Part shown: piece after piece, positions 1-5,632 of the stretch
How positions within the stretch are numbered: position 1 is the stretch's first letter
How the letters are laid out: every line of letters begins with the position of its first letter
Source: Candidatus Daviesbacteria bacterium RIFCSPLOWO2_02_FULL_41_8
GTDB taxonomy: Bacteria; Patescibacteriota; Microgenomatia; Daviesbacterales; UBA10151
Length of the DNA stretch: 13,247 nt
Direction: 5' to 3'
NCBI GenBank assembly: GCA_001777455.1
Contig: MFDZ01000065.1
Span: 11,430 to 24,676, forward strand
Program-made: the position numbers and the translations under genes
Notes under the pieces: generated by a model
The model's database searches: none
The model's input: the letters and a program-made list of their open reading frames with translations, nothing else
What the model was told of the DNA's origin: nothing

Positions 1-89
1 AACCGGCTAAAATTGCAGATACCTTTGCAAGAGAGGATTTGGACATTATCTTCACATTATCAAAGGTTAACTACTTTGTCAATGTTTAA
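1..89 (+). CDS. 3' end of an unidentified protein-coding gene (partial)
   Basis: One frame is open from the left edge of the window to a TAA at 87-89. It encodes 28 residues ending L-D-I-I-F-T-L-S-K-V-N-Y-F-V-N-V. The composition (charged stretch, then alternating hydrophobic residues) looks protein-like, and the stop lies just before the fhs promoter, as expected for an upstream gene on the same strand. No family is recognisable from so short a tail. A neighbouring frame is also open for 32 codons, so the assignment is tentative. Confidence 0.4.
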   Translation, partial: PAKIADTFAREDLDIIFTLSKVNYFVNV

Positions 90-105
90 GGGTAAATGAT
101 ATAAT
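76..105 (+). promoter_or_regulatory. Promoter of fhs, predicted leaderless
   Basis: A -35 box TTGTCA (76-81) is followed after 18 bases by a perfect TATAAT (100-105), preceded by TG one base upstream (extended -10). The fhs ATG begins at 114, only 8 bases after the hexamer, so transcription should begin at or within 1-3 bases of the start codon. No Shine-Dalgarno sequence exists. Confidence 0.75.
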
Positions 106-113
106 CTTAACCT

Positions 114-1802
114 ATGCTGAGTGATCTTAAAATAGCTCAAGCGGGCAAACTAAAACCAATCACAGAAATTGCCGCTGAAATCGGACTTACTGAAGATGAA
201 ATAGAGCTTTATGGCAAATACAAAGCCAAAGTTTCCCTGGATGTTTTAAAAAGGTTAAAAAATCGGCCCAACGGTAAATACATTGATGTTACAGCCATTA
301 CTCCCACTCCTCTCGGCGAAGGCAAAACTACAACCACAGTCGGCTTAGGCCAGGCCCTAAGTAAAATCGGTAAAAAGGCCATTATTTGTATCCGCCAGCC
401 ATCCCTTGGTCCGGTTTTTGGTATTAAAGGCGGGGCGGCCGGCGGAGGCTATTCGCAAATTATCCCGATGGAGGATTTTAATCTGCACTTAACCGGTGAC
501 ATTCACGCCATCGGACTGGCGCACAATTTACTAGCAGCTTTTATTGACAACCATATTTTTCACGGAAACAAGCTCAATATTGATCCTCAGGCTATCACTT
601 TCCGGCGGGTGGTGGATGTTTCTGACAGGGCTCTGCGTAGTGTTATTACCGGATTAAATAAGGAAGGTGTTGTTCGCGAGACAGGTTATGACATCACTGT
701 CGCTTCCGAAGTGATGGCGATTTTAGCCCTTACTACCGGCTTGCGGGACCTGCGAAAACGCCTGGAAAAGATAGTGGTGGCTACTACCAAAACCGGTAAA
801 CCGGTAACTGCCAAAAACTTGAAAGTGGCGGGGGCCATGACAGTATTGCTGAAGGATGCCATTAAGCCCAACCTGATGCAAACCCTGGAAAACACGCCGG
901 CTTTTGTGCACTGCGGCCCGTTTGCCAATATCGCCCACGGCAACAGTTCGATTTTGGCTGACCAGATTGCATTAAAACTTAGTGACTATGTGGTTACAGA
1001 AAGCGGTTTTGGGGCCGATCTGGGAGCGGAGAAATTTATGGACATTAAATGCCGGGCCAGCGGACTGCGGCCTGATGCGGTAGTGGTGGTTGCCACGATC
1101 CGCGCTTTAAAAATGCACAGCGGCAAGTTTAAAGTTATTGCCGGAAAGCCCCTGGATCCCGGATTAATTCAGGAAGATTTGGATGCTGTCAGGAAGGGCT
1201 GCGAGAATCTGGAAAAACAAATCGAAAATATGCGCTATTTTGGGGTGCCGGTGGTAGTTGCCCTCAATCGTTTTGCAACAGATACCAATGCCGAAATTGA
1301 ACTGGTTAAAAAGATATCCCTCAAGGCCGGCGCCTTTTCTGCCTGTACCAGTGACATACACGCCAAGGGTGGTTCAGGGGGCATTGAAATGGCAGAAGCT
1401 GTAGTCAAAGCCTCTGAACAACCGAATAATTTTAAATTCCTTTATCCATTGGAAGCACCAATCAAAGAGAAAATTGAAACGATTGCCAAAAAGATTTACG
1501 GAGCAGACGGGGTGACTTATTTGCCGGCGGCAGAAAAGGCCATCAAATTATATACAGAATTGGGTTTTGCCGATTTGCCGATTTGTATGGCCAAAACACA
1601 CGAATCGCTTTCACACGAAAAAACTCTGAAAGGCAGGCCAACAGGTTTTACGGTGCCAATCCGTGACGTCAGGCTTTCTGCCGGCGCAGGTTTTCTCTAT
1701 CCGCTTCTGGGCGAAATGCGGACTATGCCGGGACTTCCCTCAGTTCCTGCCGGTGAAAAGGTGGATATAGACTCAAACGGTAAAATTGTGGGGTTATTTT
1801 AA
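114..1802 (+). CDS. fhs: Formate--tetrahydrofolate ligase
   Basis: Cytoplasmic enzyme that uses ATP to join formate to tetrahydrofolate, giving 10-formyl-THF for purine synthesis, initiator-tRNA formylation and one-carbon metabolism. The 562-residue length matches the family (about 556). The ATP-binding loop [10 protein letters not shown] is at residues 63-72. Further family stretches visible are [14 protein letters not shown] (about 98-112), the glycine-rich region near 300-310 ([11 protein letters not shown]) and the C-terminal P-G-L-P-S-V-P-A. The ATG at 114 is fixed by its position 8 bases behind a strong -10 box. The gene is probably transcribed alone: a large inverted repeat begins at its stop codon and the next gene is on the other strand. 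Base composition is GC-richer than the right-hand half of the window, consistent with a resident housekeeping gene. Confidence 0.97.
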   Translation: MLSDLKIAQAGKLKPITEIAAEIGLTEDEIELYGKYKAKVSLDVLKRLKNRPNGKYIDVTAITPTPLGEGKTTTTVGLGQALSKIGKKAIICIRQPSLGPVFGIKGGAAGGGYSQIIPMEDFNLHLTGDIHAIGLAHNLLAAFIDNHIFHGNKLNIDPQAITFRRVVDVSDRALRSVITGLNKEGVVRETGYDITVASEVMAILALTTGLRDLRKRLEKIVVATTKTGKPVTAKNLKVAGAMTVLLKDAIKPNLMQTLENTPAFVHCGPFANIAHGNSSILADQIALKLSDYVVTESGFGADLGAEKFMDIKCRASGLRPDAVVVVATIRALKMHSGKFKVIAGKPLDPGLIQEDLDAVRKGCENLEKQIENMRYFGVPVVVALNRFATDTNAEIELVKKISLKAGAFSACTSDIHAKGGSGGIEMAEAVVKASEQPNNFKFLYPLEAPIKEKIETIAKKIYGADGVTYLPAAEKAIKLYTELGFADLPICMAKTHESLSHEKTLKGRPTGFTVPIRDVRLSAGAGFLYPLLGEMRTMPGLPSVPAGEKVDIDSNGKIVGLF

Positions 1803-1846
1803 GACTTCTTCCCTTGCTCAGTTGAAGGGTAGGATCGAGAAGTCTT
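1801..1846 (+). terminator. Large stem-loop at the end of fhs (possible terminator)
   Basis: AAGACTTCT (1801-1809) pairs perfectly with AGAAGTCTT (1838-1846). Inside, CCCTT (1811-1815) pairs with AAGGG (1825-1829). The outer stem includes the last base of the fhs stop codon. No T-run follows, so it may act as a 3'-end stabiliser rather than a classical intrinsic terminator. Confidence 0.45.
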
Positions 1847-1908
1847 GGGTAGATATATGTTATATTTGAATCTTCCTTTTTCTTCTCTATTCCTACCCTC
1901 AACCTGAG
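1817..1908. repeat. Long-range imperfect inverted repeat between fhs and the pilin-like gene
   Basis: The 18 bases at 1817-1834 (CTCAGTTGAAGGGTAGGA) are nearly the reverse complement of 1891-1908 (TCCTACCCTCAACCTGAG), differing only by a shifted single base on each side. The arms are 56 bases apart. The left arm overlaps the fhs stem-loop, so the two structures would exclude each other. It may be a decayed palindromic element. Confidence 0.5.
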
Positions 1909-1943
1909 TATTTCATTTATATACCCTTAGCCCTGTTATTTCC

Positions 1944-1980
1944 GTAATATTTATTACACTTTCCTTGTAATATTAATTAC
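1944..1980. repeat. Two short palindromes at the 3' end of the pilin-like gene
   Basis: GTAATATTTATTAC (1944-1957) and GTAATATTAATTAC (1967-1980) are near-identical 14-base palindromes separated by 9 bases. The second overlaps the stop codon of the minus-strand pilin-like gene. They are AT-rich and may be chance or a weak 3'-end structure. Confidence 0.3.
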
Positions 1981-2341
1981 TAACCTGGTAAGGTTTTCCT
2001 GTTCCTAAATTAGTTGATAATTTGTAGCTATTGCTGCTTAACTCATAAGAATAGTCTTCTTGAGTATACGGATTTTTAAAGGAACCTTGTGCAAAATTCT
2101 CATCAATTAACTGTTTTAAATTATCAGGATATTGTCCTTTTTGAGCTTTATATAAATTTAGAGACGTTTGAATTGCTTGGAAGTCAGCTATGATTTGGGC
2201 ATCTTTAGCATTATCCACTGGTGCTTGGTTAGTGCCAGAGGGATTTCTATTATTCATATTATCCAATGCTAAATTATTTATTAAATAAAAGGAAGAGAAA
2301 GCAATAATTAAACCGCCTATTATAATTGAGAGTAATCCCAT
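1973..2341 (-). CDS. Pseudopilin-like membrane-anchored small protein
   Basis: 122 residues. Residues 1-26 form a hydrophobic membrane segment (M-G-L-L-S-I-I-I-G-G-L-I-I-A-F-S-S-F-Y), followed by an N/P-rich linker (about 27-45) and a soluble domain. The soluble domain has I-I-A-D-F-Q-A-I-Q-T-S-L-N-L-Y-K-A-Q-K-G-Q-Y-P (about 50-73) and N-P-Y-T-Q-E-D-Y-S-Y-E-L (about 92-103), which resemble the helix-then-beta layout of type II secretion and type IV pseudopilins. The classical prepilin peptidase motif (G-F-T-x-x-E) is missing, so it is probably anchored permanently rather than assembled into a pilus. No pilus genes are nearby. A TATTAA sequence lies about 10 bases before the ATG and could be a weak leaderless-type -10. 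The domain resemblance is moderate and the function is unknown. Confidence 0.72.
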   Translation of the reverse strand: MGLLSIIIGGLIIAFSSFYLINNLALDNMNNRNPSGTNQAPVDNAKDAQIIADFQAIQTSLNLYKAQKGQYPDNLKQLIDENFAQGSFKNPYTQEDYSYELSSNSYKLSTNLGTGKPYQVSN

Positions 2342-2359
2342 ATATGCTTAATTAATAAT

Positions 2360-2377
2360 TGGCGGCCCAGGAGGGAT
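2360..2377 (-). repeat. Degenerate copy of the tRNA-Arg 3' end (possible att site)
   Basis: The 18 bases here match 2729-2746, the 3' end of tRNA-Arg including its encoded CCA, with one mismatch (TGGCGGCCCAGGAGGGAT against TGGCGACCCAGGAGGGAT). Similarity continues weakly to a CCCCC run matching the T-arm. The copy is in the same orientation as the tRNA, so the two form a direct repeat on both sides of the GIY-YIG gene. Confidence 0.7.
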
Positions 2378-2387
2378 AATACGCCCC

Positions 2388-2651
2388 CTAATCGCATTTT
2401 TTTTCTAAGGATCTTTTTAAAAGCTTATTGATGCTTCTAAATCCCCAACCACTTTTTAAATATACCTCCCTGTGTTTAGCATCTATTCTATCCAAGAATG
2501 CTTCGTAGAAGATCAGCTTATATGGCCTTTTGTATTTCGTGGATATCGAAAGTCCGTTATTGTGTTCAGCAAAACGCTTCTTTAGGTCAGAGGTGTAACC
2601 GATATATAAACTCCCATTCTTACTGCTCTTTAATATGTAAACGTAATACAT
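2388..2651 (-). CDS. GIY-YIG endonuclease-domain protein
   Basis: 87 residues, consisting of one GIY-YIG domain of the small YhbQ/UPF0213-like kind. The first motif is Y-Y-V-Y-I-L-K (2-8) followed by L-Y-I-G-Y-T-S-D-L-K-K-R (about 15-26), which includes the metal-pocket Arg. Then come H-N-N-G (about 29-32) and E-V-Y-L-K-S-G-W-G (about 63-71), where the Glu is the usual metal ligand. The start is set at the ATG of M-Y-Y-V-Y, because the open frame further upstream runs through the tRNA-Arg gene and is not real. No Shine-Dalgarno sequence precedes it. It lies 3' of tRNA-Arg on the same strand, behind two hairpins, and may be read through from the tRNA promoter. Single-domain GIY-YIG proteins are known as DNA-repair-type nucleases and as homing enzymes. 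The flanking tRNA-end duplication favours the latter. Confidence 0.85.
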   Translation of the reverse strand: MYYVYILKSSKNGSLYIGYTSDLKKRFAEHNNGLSISTKYKRPYKLIFYEAFLDRIDAKHREVYLKSGWGFRSINKLLKRSLEKKCD

Positions 2652-2661
2652 AGAGGAAAGC

Positions 2662-2697
2662 GAGACGTAATAATTTCTTTTAGAAATTAAACGTCTC
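2662..2697. repeat. Palindromic hairpin 1 between tRNA-Arg and the GIY-YIG gene
   Basis: GAGACGT (2662-2668) pairs with ACGTCTC (2691-2697). The interior pairs again through AATTTCT (2672-2678) and AGAAATT (2682-2688) around a 3-base loop. It lies 11 bases upstream of the GIY-YIG start codon on the minus strand. Confidence 0.7.
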
Positions 2698-2700
2698 AGC

Positions 2701-2730
2701 CACGTAAATTTCTGTAAGAAATTGTACGTG
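2701..2730. repeat. Palindromic hairpin 2, sharing its core with hairpin 1
   Basis: CACGTA (2701-2706) pairs with TACGTG (2725-2730), and AATTTCT (2707-2713) pairs with AGAAATT (2717-2723) around GTA, with one bulged base. The core and the ACGT of the outer stem are the same as in hairpin 1, 3 bases away, so the two look like a duplicated palindrome. The right arm runs into the CCA of tRNA-Arg. Confidence 0.7.
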
Positions 2731-2804
2731 GCGACCCAGGAGGGATTCGAACCCCCGACCTTGACGTTAGAACCGTCCTGCTCTATCCACTGAGCTACTG
2801 GGTC
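2729..2804 (-). tRNA. tRNA-Arg (anticodon TCT), CCA encoded
   Basis: On the minus strand, GACCCAG (from 2804) pairs with CTGGGTC (2739-2733), discriminator G is at 2732, and CCA is encoded at 2731-2729. D-arm GCTC/GAGC, anticodon loop G-T-T-C-T-A-A with TCT (Arg, AGA codons), and T-arm with a canonical TTCGAAT loop. The top pair of the anticodon stem is a G/A mismatch, and loop base 32 is G, both slightly unusual. The 3' end is duplicated at 2360-2377. A promoter lies directly upstream, and its predicted start point coincides with the mature 5' end. Confidence 0.95.
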
Positions 2805-2809
2805 ATAGA

Positions 2810-2837
2810 TATTTAGAATCTGTAAGTATTTTATCAA
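2810..2837 (-). promoter_or_regulatory. Promoter of tRNA-Arg
   Basis: Read on the minus strand, TTGATA (2837-2832) is followed after 16 bases by TAAATA (2815-2810). Only 5 bases separate it from the mature tRNA 5' end at 2804, so the transcript should begin at or next to the first tRNA base. Confidence 0.6.
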
Positions 2838-2858
2838 TTCGGATCTGAATTAGCAAAG

Positions 2859-3818
2859 CTATGCTTGAGGTCTTGGAATATTCTGCAAATATACGACTAA
2901 TTTTTTTAAACCCTCTTCCAGTTGAACTTTTGGTTCCCAGCCTAATTTTTCCCTGGCTTTGGTAATATCCGGACAACGACGGAGGGGATCATCAACCGGC
3001 AATTTTTCTGCAAATTGAATCTGTGAATTTACGCCTGTAACTTTTTTTACCACCTCTGCCAGTTCCAATAGGGAAAATTCATTCGGATTACCCAAATTAT
3101 ATATCTCCCCCTTATCTCCTTTATCCATCGCGGCAATAATCCCATCCACTAAATCCGAAACGTAACAAAAAGACCTGGTTTGTGTACCATCTCCAAAAAC
3201 AGGTAAGGGTTGATTTTGCAGTGCCGCCAGCAGGAATTCAATTACTACCCTGCCGTCAGCGGCCATTCTGGGGCCGTAGGTATTAAAAATCCGGATGATC
3301 CGCCCATCCAGTTTCCGGTGATTTACAAAAGCGGCTGTGATAGTTTCACCAAATCTTTTTGACTCATCATAAACAGACCGCGGACCGGTGGTAGAAACAT
3401 TACCTTTGTAGGTTTCTTTTTGCGGGTGCTCCAGTGGGTCGCCGTAAGTTTCGGAGGTTGAGGCAAATAAAAATTTAGCGCCACGGGCACCGGCTTCTTC
3501 ACATAAATTCCAAGTCCCGAAGGAATTAACCCGCATTGTTTCAAAAGGCAGGGCGATATAACTTTGCGGATTGTTTTTATTAGGGGAAGCGGGTGAGGCC
3601 AGGTGATAAAGCTGGTCAAAATCCAAGTCTTCGGGAAAAGCTTCATTGGCATCAGCCTCTACAAATTGAAAATCAGGACTGTTTTGCAGATGAGCAATAT
3701 TTCCCGGGTCGCCTGTTAAAAAATTATCAATGGCAATTACCTGATCTCCCCGTTCAATTAGTTTGTCGCAAAGGTGGGAACCTAAAAACCCGGCTCCGCC
3801 GGTGACAATTATCCGCAT
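2859..3818 (-). CDS. NAD-dependent epimerase/dehydratase, UDP-glucuronate decarboxylase-like
   Basis: 319-residue extended short-chain dehydrogenase. The NAD-binding G-G-A-G-F-L-G is at 7-13, with an Asp (31) at the end of the second strand. The catalytic set is the T-S-E of A-S-T-S-E-T-Y-G-D-P-L (119-129), Tyr150 and Lys154 in Y-D-E-S-K. The T-S-E-x-Y-G-D-P-L-x-H-P-Q stretch, N-T-Y-G-P-R-M (about 178-184) and R-S-F-C-Y-V-x-D are typical of UDP-glucuronate decarboxylase (UDP-xylose synthase), which makes UDP-xylose for surface glycans. A related NDP-sugar 4,6-dehydratase or epimerase cannot be excluded. The gene begins 12 bases after the dinB stop on the same strand, so co-transcription is likely. 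A TATGAT at 3835-3830 across the end of dinB could serve as a private -10 box 11 bases before the ATG. The length is normal and the gene looks intact. Confidence 0.9.
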   Translation of the reverse strand: MRIIVTGGAGFLGSHLCDKLIERGDQVIAIDNFLTGDPGNIAHLQNSPDFQFVEADANEAFPEDLDFDQLYHLASPASPNKNNPQSYIALPFETMRVNSFGTWNLCEEAGARGAKFLFASTSETYGDPLEHPQKETYKGNVSTTGPRSVYDESKRFGETITAAFVNHRKLDGRIIRIFNTYGPRMAADGRVVIEFLLAALQNQPLPVFGDGTQTRSFCYVSDLVDGIIAAMDKGDKGEIYNLGNPNEFSLLELAEVVKKVTGVNSQIQFAEKLPVDDPLRRCPDITKAREKLGWEPKVQLEEGLKKLVVYLQNIPRPQA

Positions 3819-3830
3819 TCATTAATGATA

Positions 3831-5174
3831 TCATAGTTTAAATCTTCTATCTGCTAAAAACGGATTGGGTTTGCGGTGGATTTTAGCTGAGGTAAGTAAA
3901 ACTCCCCTTTGGAGGGTAAATTCGCCGTACCGATCATTAATTTTATCCAAAGCCTTGGTAATTATTTCCTTTCTTTTTTCCTCCGGCAAAAAACTTAAAT
4001 TTTGCGGGGTTTGCGGTATAAGGTTAGAAATCGATACTCCAATCATTCTAATTCTTTCATCATCCCATATGTTTTGGAAGATCTTCCAGGCAGATTTGAA
4101 GATTTCCAATCCGTCACAGGTCGGAAGAATGGTTGTTTGCATTCCATTACTTAAAAATCCACTCCCGGTGTTTTCAATCCCGGTTTGTGAAGGCAATTTC
4201 AAACCGGGATTGTGCATTCGGAACGCTTCCCGGTACCAACAATGGATAGTTTTTCCCATCAGATTTTTGCCTCTTAGCCTTCTAGCTACCATTTCTGACA
4301 GTTTGAGTAAAATCTGTTTTATTTCCTCCCGGTCGTCGGTGTCGTGATCTATCGTATGCCGGTGGCCGATACTTTTTACTTCTTCTTTTTCGTAAAAAGG
4401 CACAATGGGTGAATGATCAATTCCCCGGGCCATGTTATACAGGATTTGTCCATAACTTTTAAAAGAAGCCAGCAAGCTTTTGAGAGGCACTTGCCGAAGC
4501 TGATAAAAATTAACCACACCCATATTATTTAACCTCTTTTTAATCCTCGGCCCGATTCCGCAAATTTCATCCAGTTCGATTCTGTCCAGAACCTTTATGG
4601 CTTCTTCCTGATTGGCAATTACCACCAAGCCGTCAGGCTTTTGCAGTGATCCGGCCAGTTTAGCCATCAGTTTATTGTAGGAAATGCCGATGGAGCAGGT
4701 AATATATTCGCCTATTTCCTGTTTGATCCGGGATTTGATCTCCTGGGCAATATTTTTTGTCATTGCGAGGTCGCCTAGGCGACCGTGGCAATCTTCCGCG
4801 GTAGATTGCTTCGTCGTTTCACTCCTCGCAATGACGGAATGGAGTAATTCCAAAAAACATTCATCTATGGAAAACACCTCCAGATATGGGCTGTAGTCTT
4901 TTAGGATATTCAAAAACCGTTTGGTGGTTTCCAGATATTTGTCCGAATCCCCCGGCACCAGAATAATCTGCGGGCAAAGTTTGCGGGCTTCCCAAATCTG
5001 CATGCCGGTTTTGACTCCAAACCTTTTTGCTTCTACGGAGGCGGCACCCAGAACAGTCCTCTTTACCCGGTCTCCGCCTGTGACGCCAATTGGTTTACCC
5101 CGCAACCGGGGATTTGCTTGTTGTTCCACAGTGGCAAAGTATGAATTGAAATCAATGTGCAGAATTATGCGCAT
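3831..5174 (-). CDS. dinB: DNA polymerase IV (Y-family), with two in-frame repeat insertions
   Basis: Error-prone translesion polymerase, 447 residues against about 350-420 usually. Palm metal ligands are Asp8 (H-I-D-F-N-S-Y-F-A) and Asp104/Glu105 (S-I-D-E-C-F). S-I-G-I-S-Y-N-K-L-M-A-K-L-A follows at about 161-174, a helix-hairpin-helix I-C-G-I-G-P-R at 204-210, and the little-finger domain from about 265. Two stretches look foreign. Residues about 113-139 (V-I-A-R-S-E-T-T-K-Q-S...) are encoded by an inverted-repeat element between the catalytic strand and the next helix. Residues about 322-333 are encoded by a second 12-base inverted repeat in the little finger. Both keep the frame, so activity is probably retained. 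A DUF6504-like gene lies 93 bases upstream and the sugar epimerase follows after 12 bases. No LexA-like box was recognised. Confidence 0.95.
   Translation of the reverse strand: MRIILHIDFNSYFATVEQQANPRLRGKPIGVTGGDRVKRTVLGAASVEAKRFGVKTGMQIWEARKLCPQIILVPGDSDKYLETTKRFLNILKDYSPYLEVFSIDECFLELLHSVIARSETTKQSTAEDCHGRLGDLAMTKNIAQEIKSRIKQEIGEYITCSIGISYNKLMAKLAGSLQKPDGLVVIANQEEAIKVLDRIELDEICGIGPRIKKRLNNMGVVNFYQLRQVPLKSLLASFKSYGQILYNMARGIDHSPIVPFYEKEEVKSIGHRHTIDHDTDDREEIKQILLKLSEMVARRLRGKNLMGKTIHCWYREAFRMHNPGLKLPSQTGIENTGSGFLSNGMQTTILPTCDGLEIFKSAWKIFQNIWDDERIRMIGVSISNLIPQTPQNLSFLPEEKRKEIITKALDKINDRYGEFTLQRGVLLTSAKIHRKPNPFLADRRFKL
4176..4211. repeat. Inverted-repeat element 2 inside dinB
   Basis: AATCCCGGTTTG (4176-4187) is the exact reverse complement of CAAACCGGGATT (4200-4211), with a 12-base loop. 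A weaker outer pair is GCATTCC (4139-4145) with GGAACGC (4220-4226). It encodes residues about 322-333 of DinB, within a segment (about 319-344) longer than expected in the little finger. Confidence 0.65.
4759..4835. repeat. Palindromic repeat element 1 inserted in frame in dinB
   Basis: Terminal 12-base perfect inverted repeat GTCATTGCGAGG (4759-4770) / CCTCGCAATGAC (4824-4835). Nested inside are the perfect palindrome TCGCCTAGGCGA (4771-4782) and GCAATCT/AGATTGC (4788-4794/4803-4809) around CCGCGG. The terminal sequence and its ATTGCTTCG interior are those of a repeat family widespread in environmental bacterial genomes (from general knowledge, not searched). Translated on the dinB strand it gives S-V-I-A-R-S-E-T-T-K-Q-S, a typical repeat-derived peptide. 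Confidence 0.85.
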
Positions 5175-5200
5175 ATAAATTAACCTAATTACTAATTGAC

Positions 5201-5265
5201 CTAATTTCTAAATAATGTCTGAATGACTAAAAAGTTTAGAAATTAGAAATTAGAAATTAGAAATT
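5201..5265. repeat. Heptamer array AGAAATT x4 with an upstream inverted arm
   Basis: Four perfect tandem copies of AGAAATT occupy 5238-5265. CTAATTTCTAAA (5201-5212) is the exact reverse complement of TTTAGAAATTAG (5235-5246), so a 12-pair hairpin is possible. The array fills the gap between dinB and the DUF6504-like gene. Its unit is also the core of the hairpins at 2662-2730. Confidence 0.8.
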
Positions 5266-5267
5266 TC

Positions 5268-5510
5268 CTAATCTTCTTCCACCGCCTCCAGCATCCAGCC
5301 CATTTTATTTGTATCAAACCTCAACCGGTAAAAGTTCCCTTCTGAGCTGACGGAAAAGTGGTAAAATAGCGCAGCACCGTTTTTAGAAGTGTGCATCAAG
5401 TTGATTTTATCTATTTTGATCTCTCTACCACGCCAGGAAAATGAATAAGGAGCAACTATGTTTTTTTTGAATAACACCCGCACATCAATAGGTTCAGCTA
5501 TTTCTAACAT
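5268..5510 (-). CDS. Small DUF6504-like protein beside dinB
   Basis: 80 residues (from M-L-E-I-A-E-P-I-D-V), soluble, mostly beta by appearance. The layout P-I-D-V-x-V (7-12), P-Y-S-F-S-W-R-G-R-E-I-K-I (about 21-33), Y-H-F-S-V, F-Y-R-L-R-F and W-M-L-E-A-V resembles DUF6504, a short domain found next to translesion polymerase genes in other bacteria. That assignment is by recalled pattern. The start at 5510 is preferred over an ATG 10 codons upstream because a promoter places a -10 box 7 bases before it. dinB and the sugar epimerase follow on the same strand. The role is unknown, possibly an accessory factor of DinB. The 5' end lies 52 bases from the divergent glycosidase start. Confidence 0.75.
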   Translation of the reverse strand: MLEIAEPIDVRVLFKKNIVAPYSFSWRGREIKIDKINLMHTSKNGAALFYHFSVSSEGNFYRLRFDTNKMGWMLEAVEED

Positions 5511-5517
5511 GATATCT

Positions 5518-5547
5518 ATTATTGCCCGAAATAAACCCAAAGATCAA
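5518..5547 (-). promoter_or_regulatory. Promoter of the DUF6504-like gene / dinB unit
   Basis: On the minus strand, TTGATC (5547-5542), 18 bases, then AATAAT (5523-5518), 7 bases before the ATG at 5510. The same bases read TATTAT (5517-5522) on the plus strand, a possible -10 for the divergent glycosidase, so this may be a bidirectional promoter. Confidence 0.55.
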
Positions 5548-5554
5548 GAGAGAG

Positions 5555-5632
5555 GTTACAGGTTGAAGGTTACAGGTTACAGTATTGTTACGCTCTTGTT
5601 TTTCCTGTTCACTGTCCCCTGTACCCTGTTCC
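5555..5632. repeat. Inverted pair of heptamer arrays encoding the glycosidase signal peptide
   Basis: Four heptamers of GTTACAG type (5555-5582, one copy varied to GTTGAAG) are followed after 22 bases by four of CTGTNCC type (5605-5632). The second array is roughly the reverse complement of the first (about 20 of 30 positions), so the two can form a hairpin. Together they code for most of the signal peptide of the downstream protein. Confidence 0.8.

Larger units (their letters stand above)
2360..2746 (-). mobile_element. Candidate minimal GIY-YIG element inserted at the tRNA-Arg 3' end
   Basis: The unit runs from the degenerate tRNA 3'-end copy (2360-2377) through a GIY-YIG gene, whose stop is 10 bases away, and two tandem hairpins, to the intact tRNA 3' end (2729-2746). 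Such a direct repeat of a tRNA 3' end is the usual footprint of site-specific integration. No integrase is present. The only candidate for mobility is the GIY-YIG nuclease, so this may be a homing-type unit or the remnant of a larger element. This is an inference from layout. Confidence 0.45.

Noticed and set aside
1..113. Tetrahydrofolate riboswitch upstream of fhs
   Set aside because: The promoter lies 8 bases before the start codon, leaving no leader to hold a riboswitch.
2652..2837. N-terminal extension of the GIY-YIG frame reading D-P-V-A-Q-W-I-E-Q
   Set aside because: This peptide is the translation of the tRNA-Arg gene, a common false call. The domain begins at the ATG at 2651.
3323..3652. 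Open frames overlapping the sugar epimerase and other long genes in alternative frames
   Set aside because: They lie wholly inside well-supported genes, lack family motifs and lack start signals.
5458..5562. ATG 5458 as the start of the glycosidase
   Set aside because: It would overlap the opposite gene by 53 bases and place 35 polar residues before the signal peptide. TTG 5563 has a purine-rich ribosome site at the right distance. Not fully excluded.
5238..5632. CRISPR-like array
   Set aside because: The units are 7 bases long and contiguous, without spacers of regular length and without cas genes.
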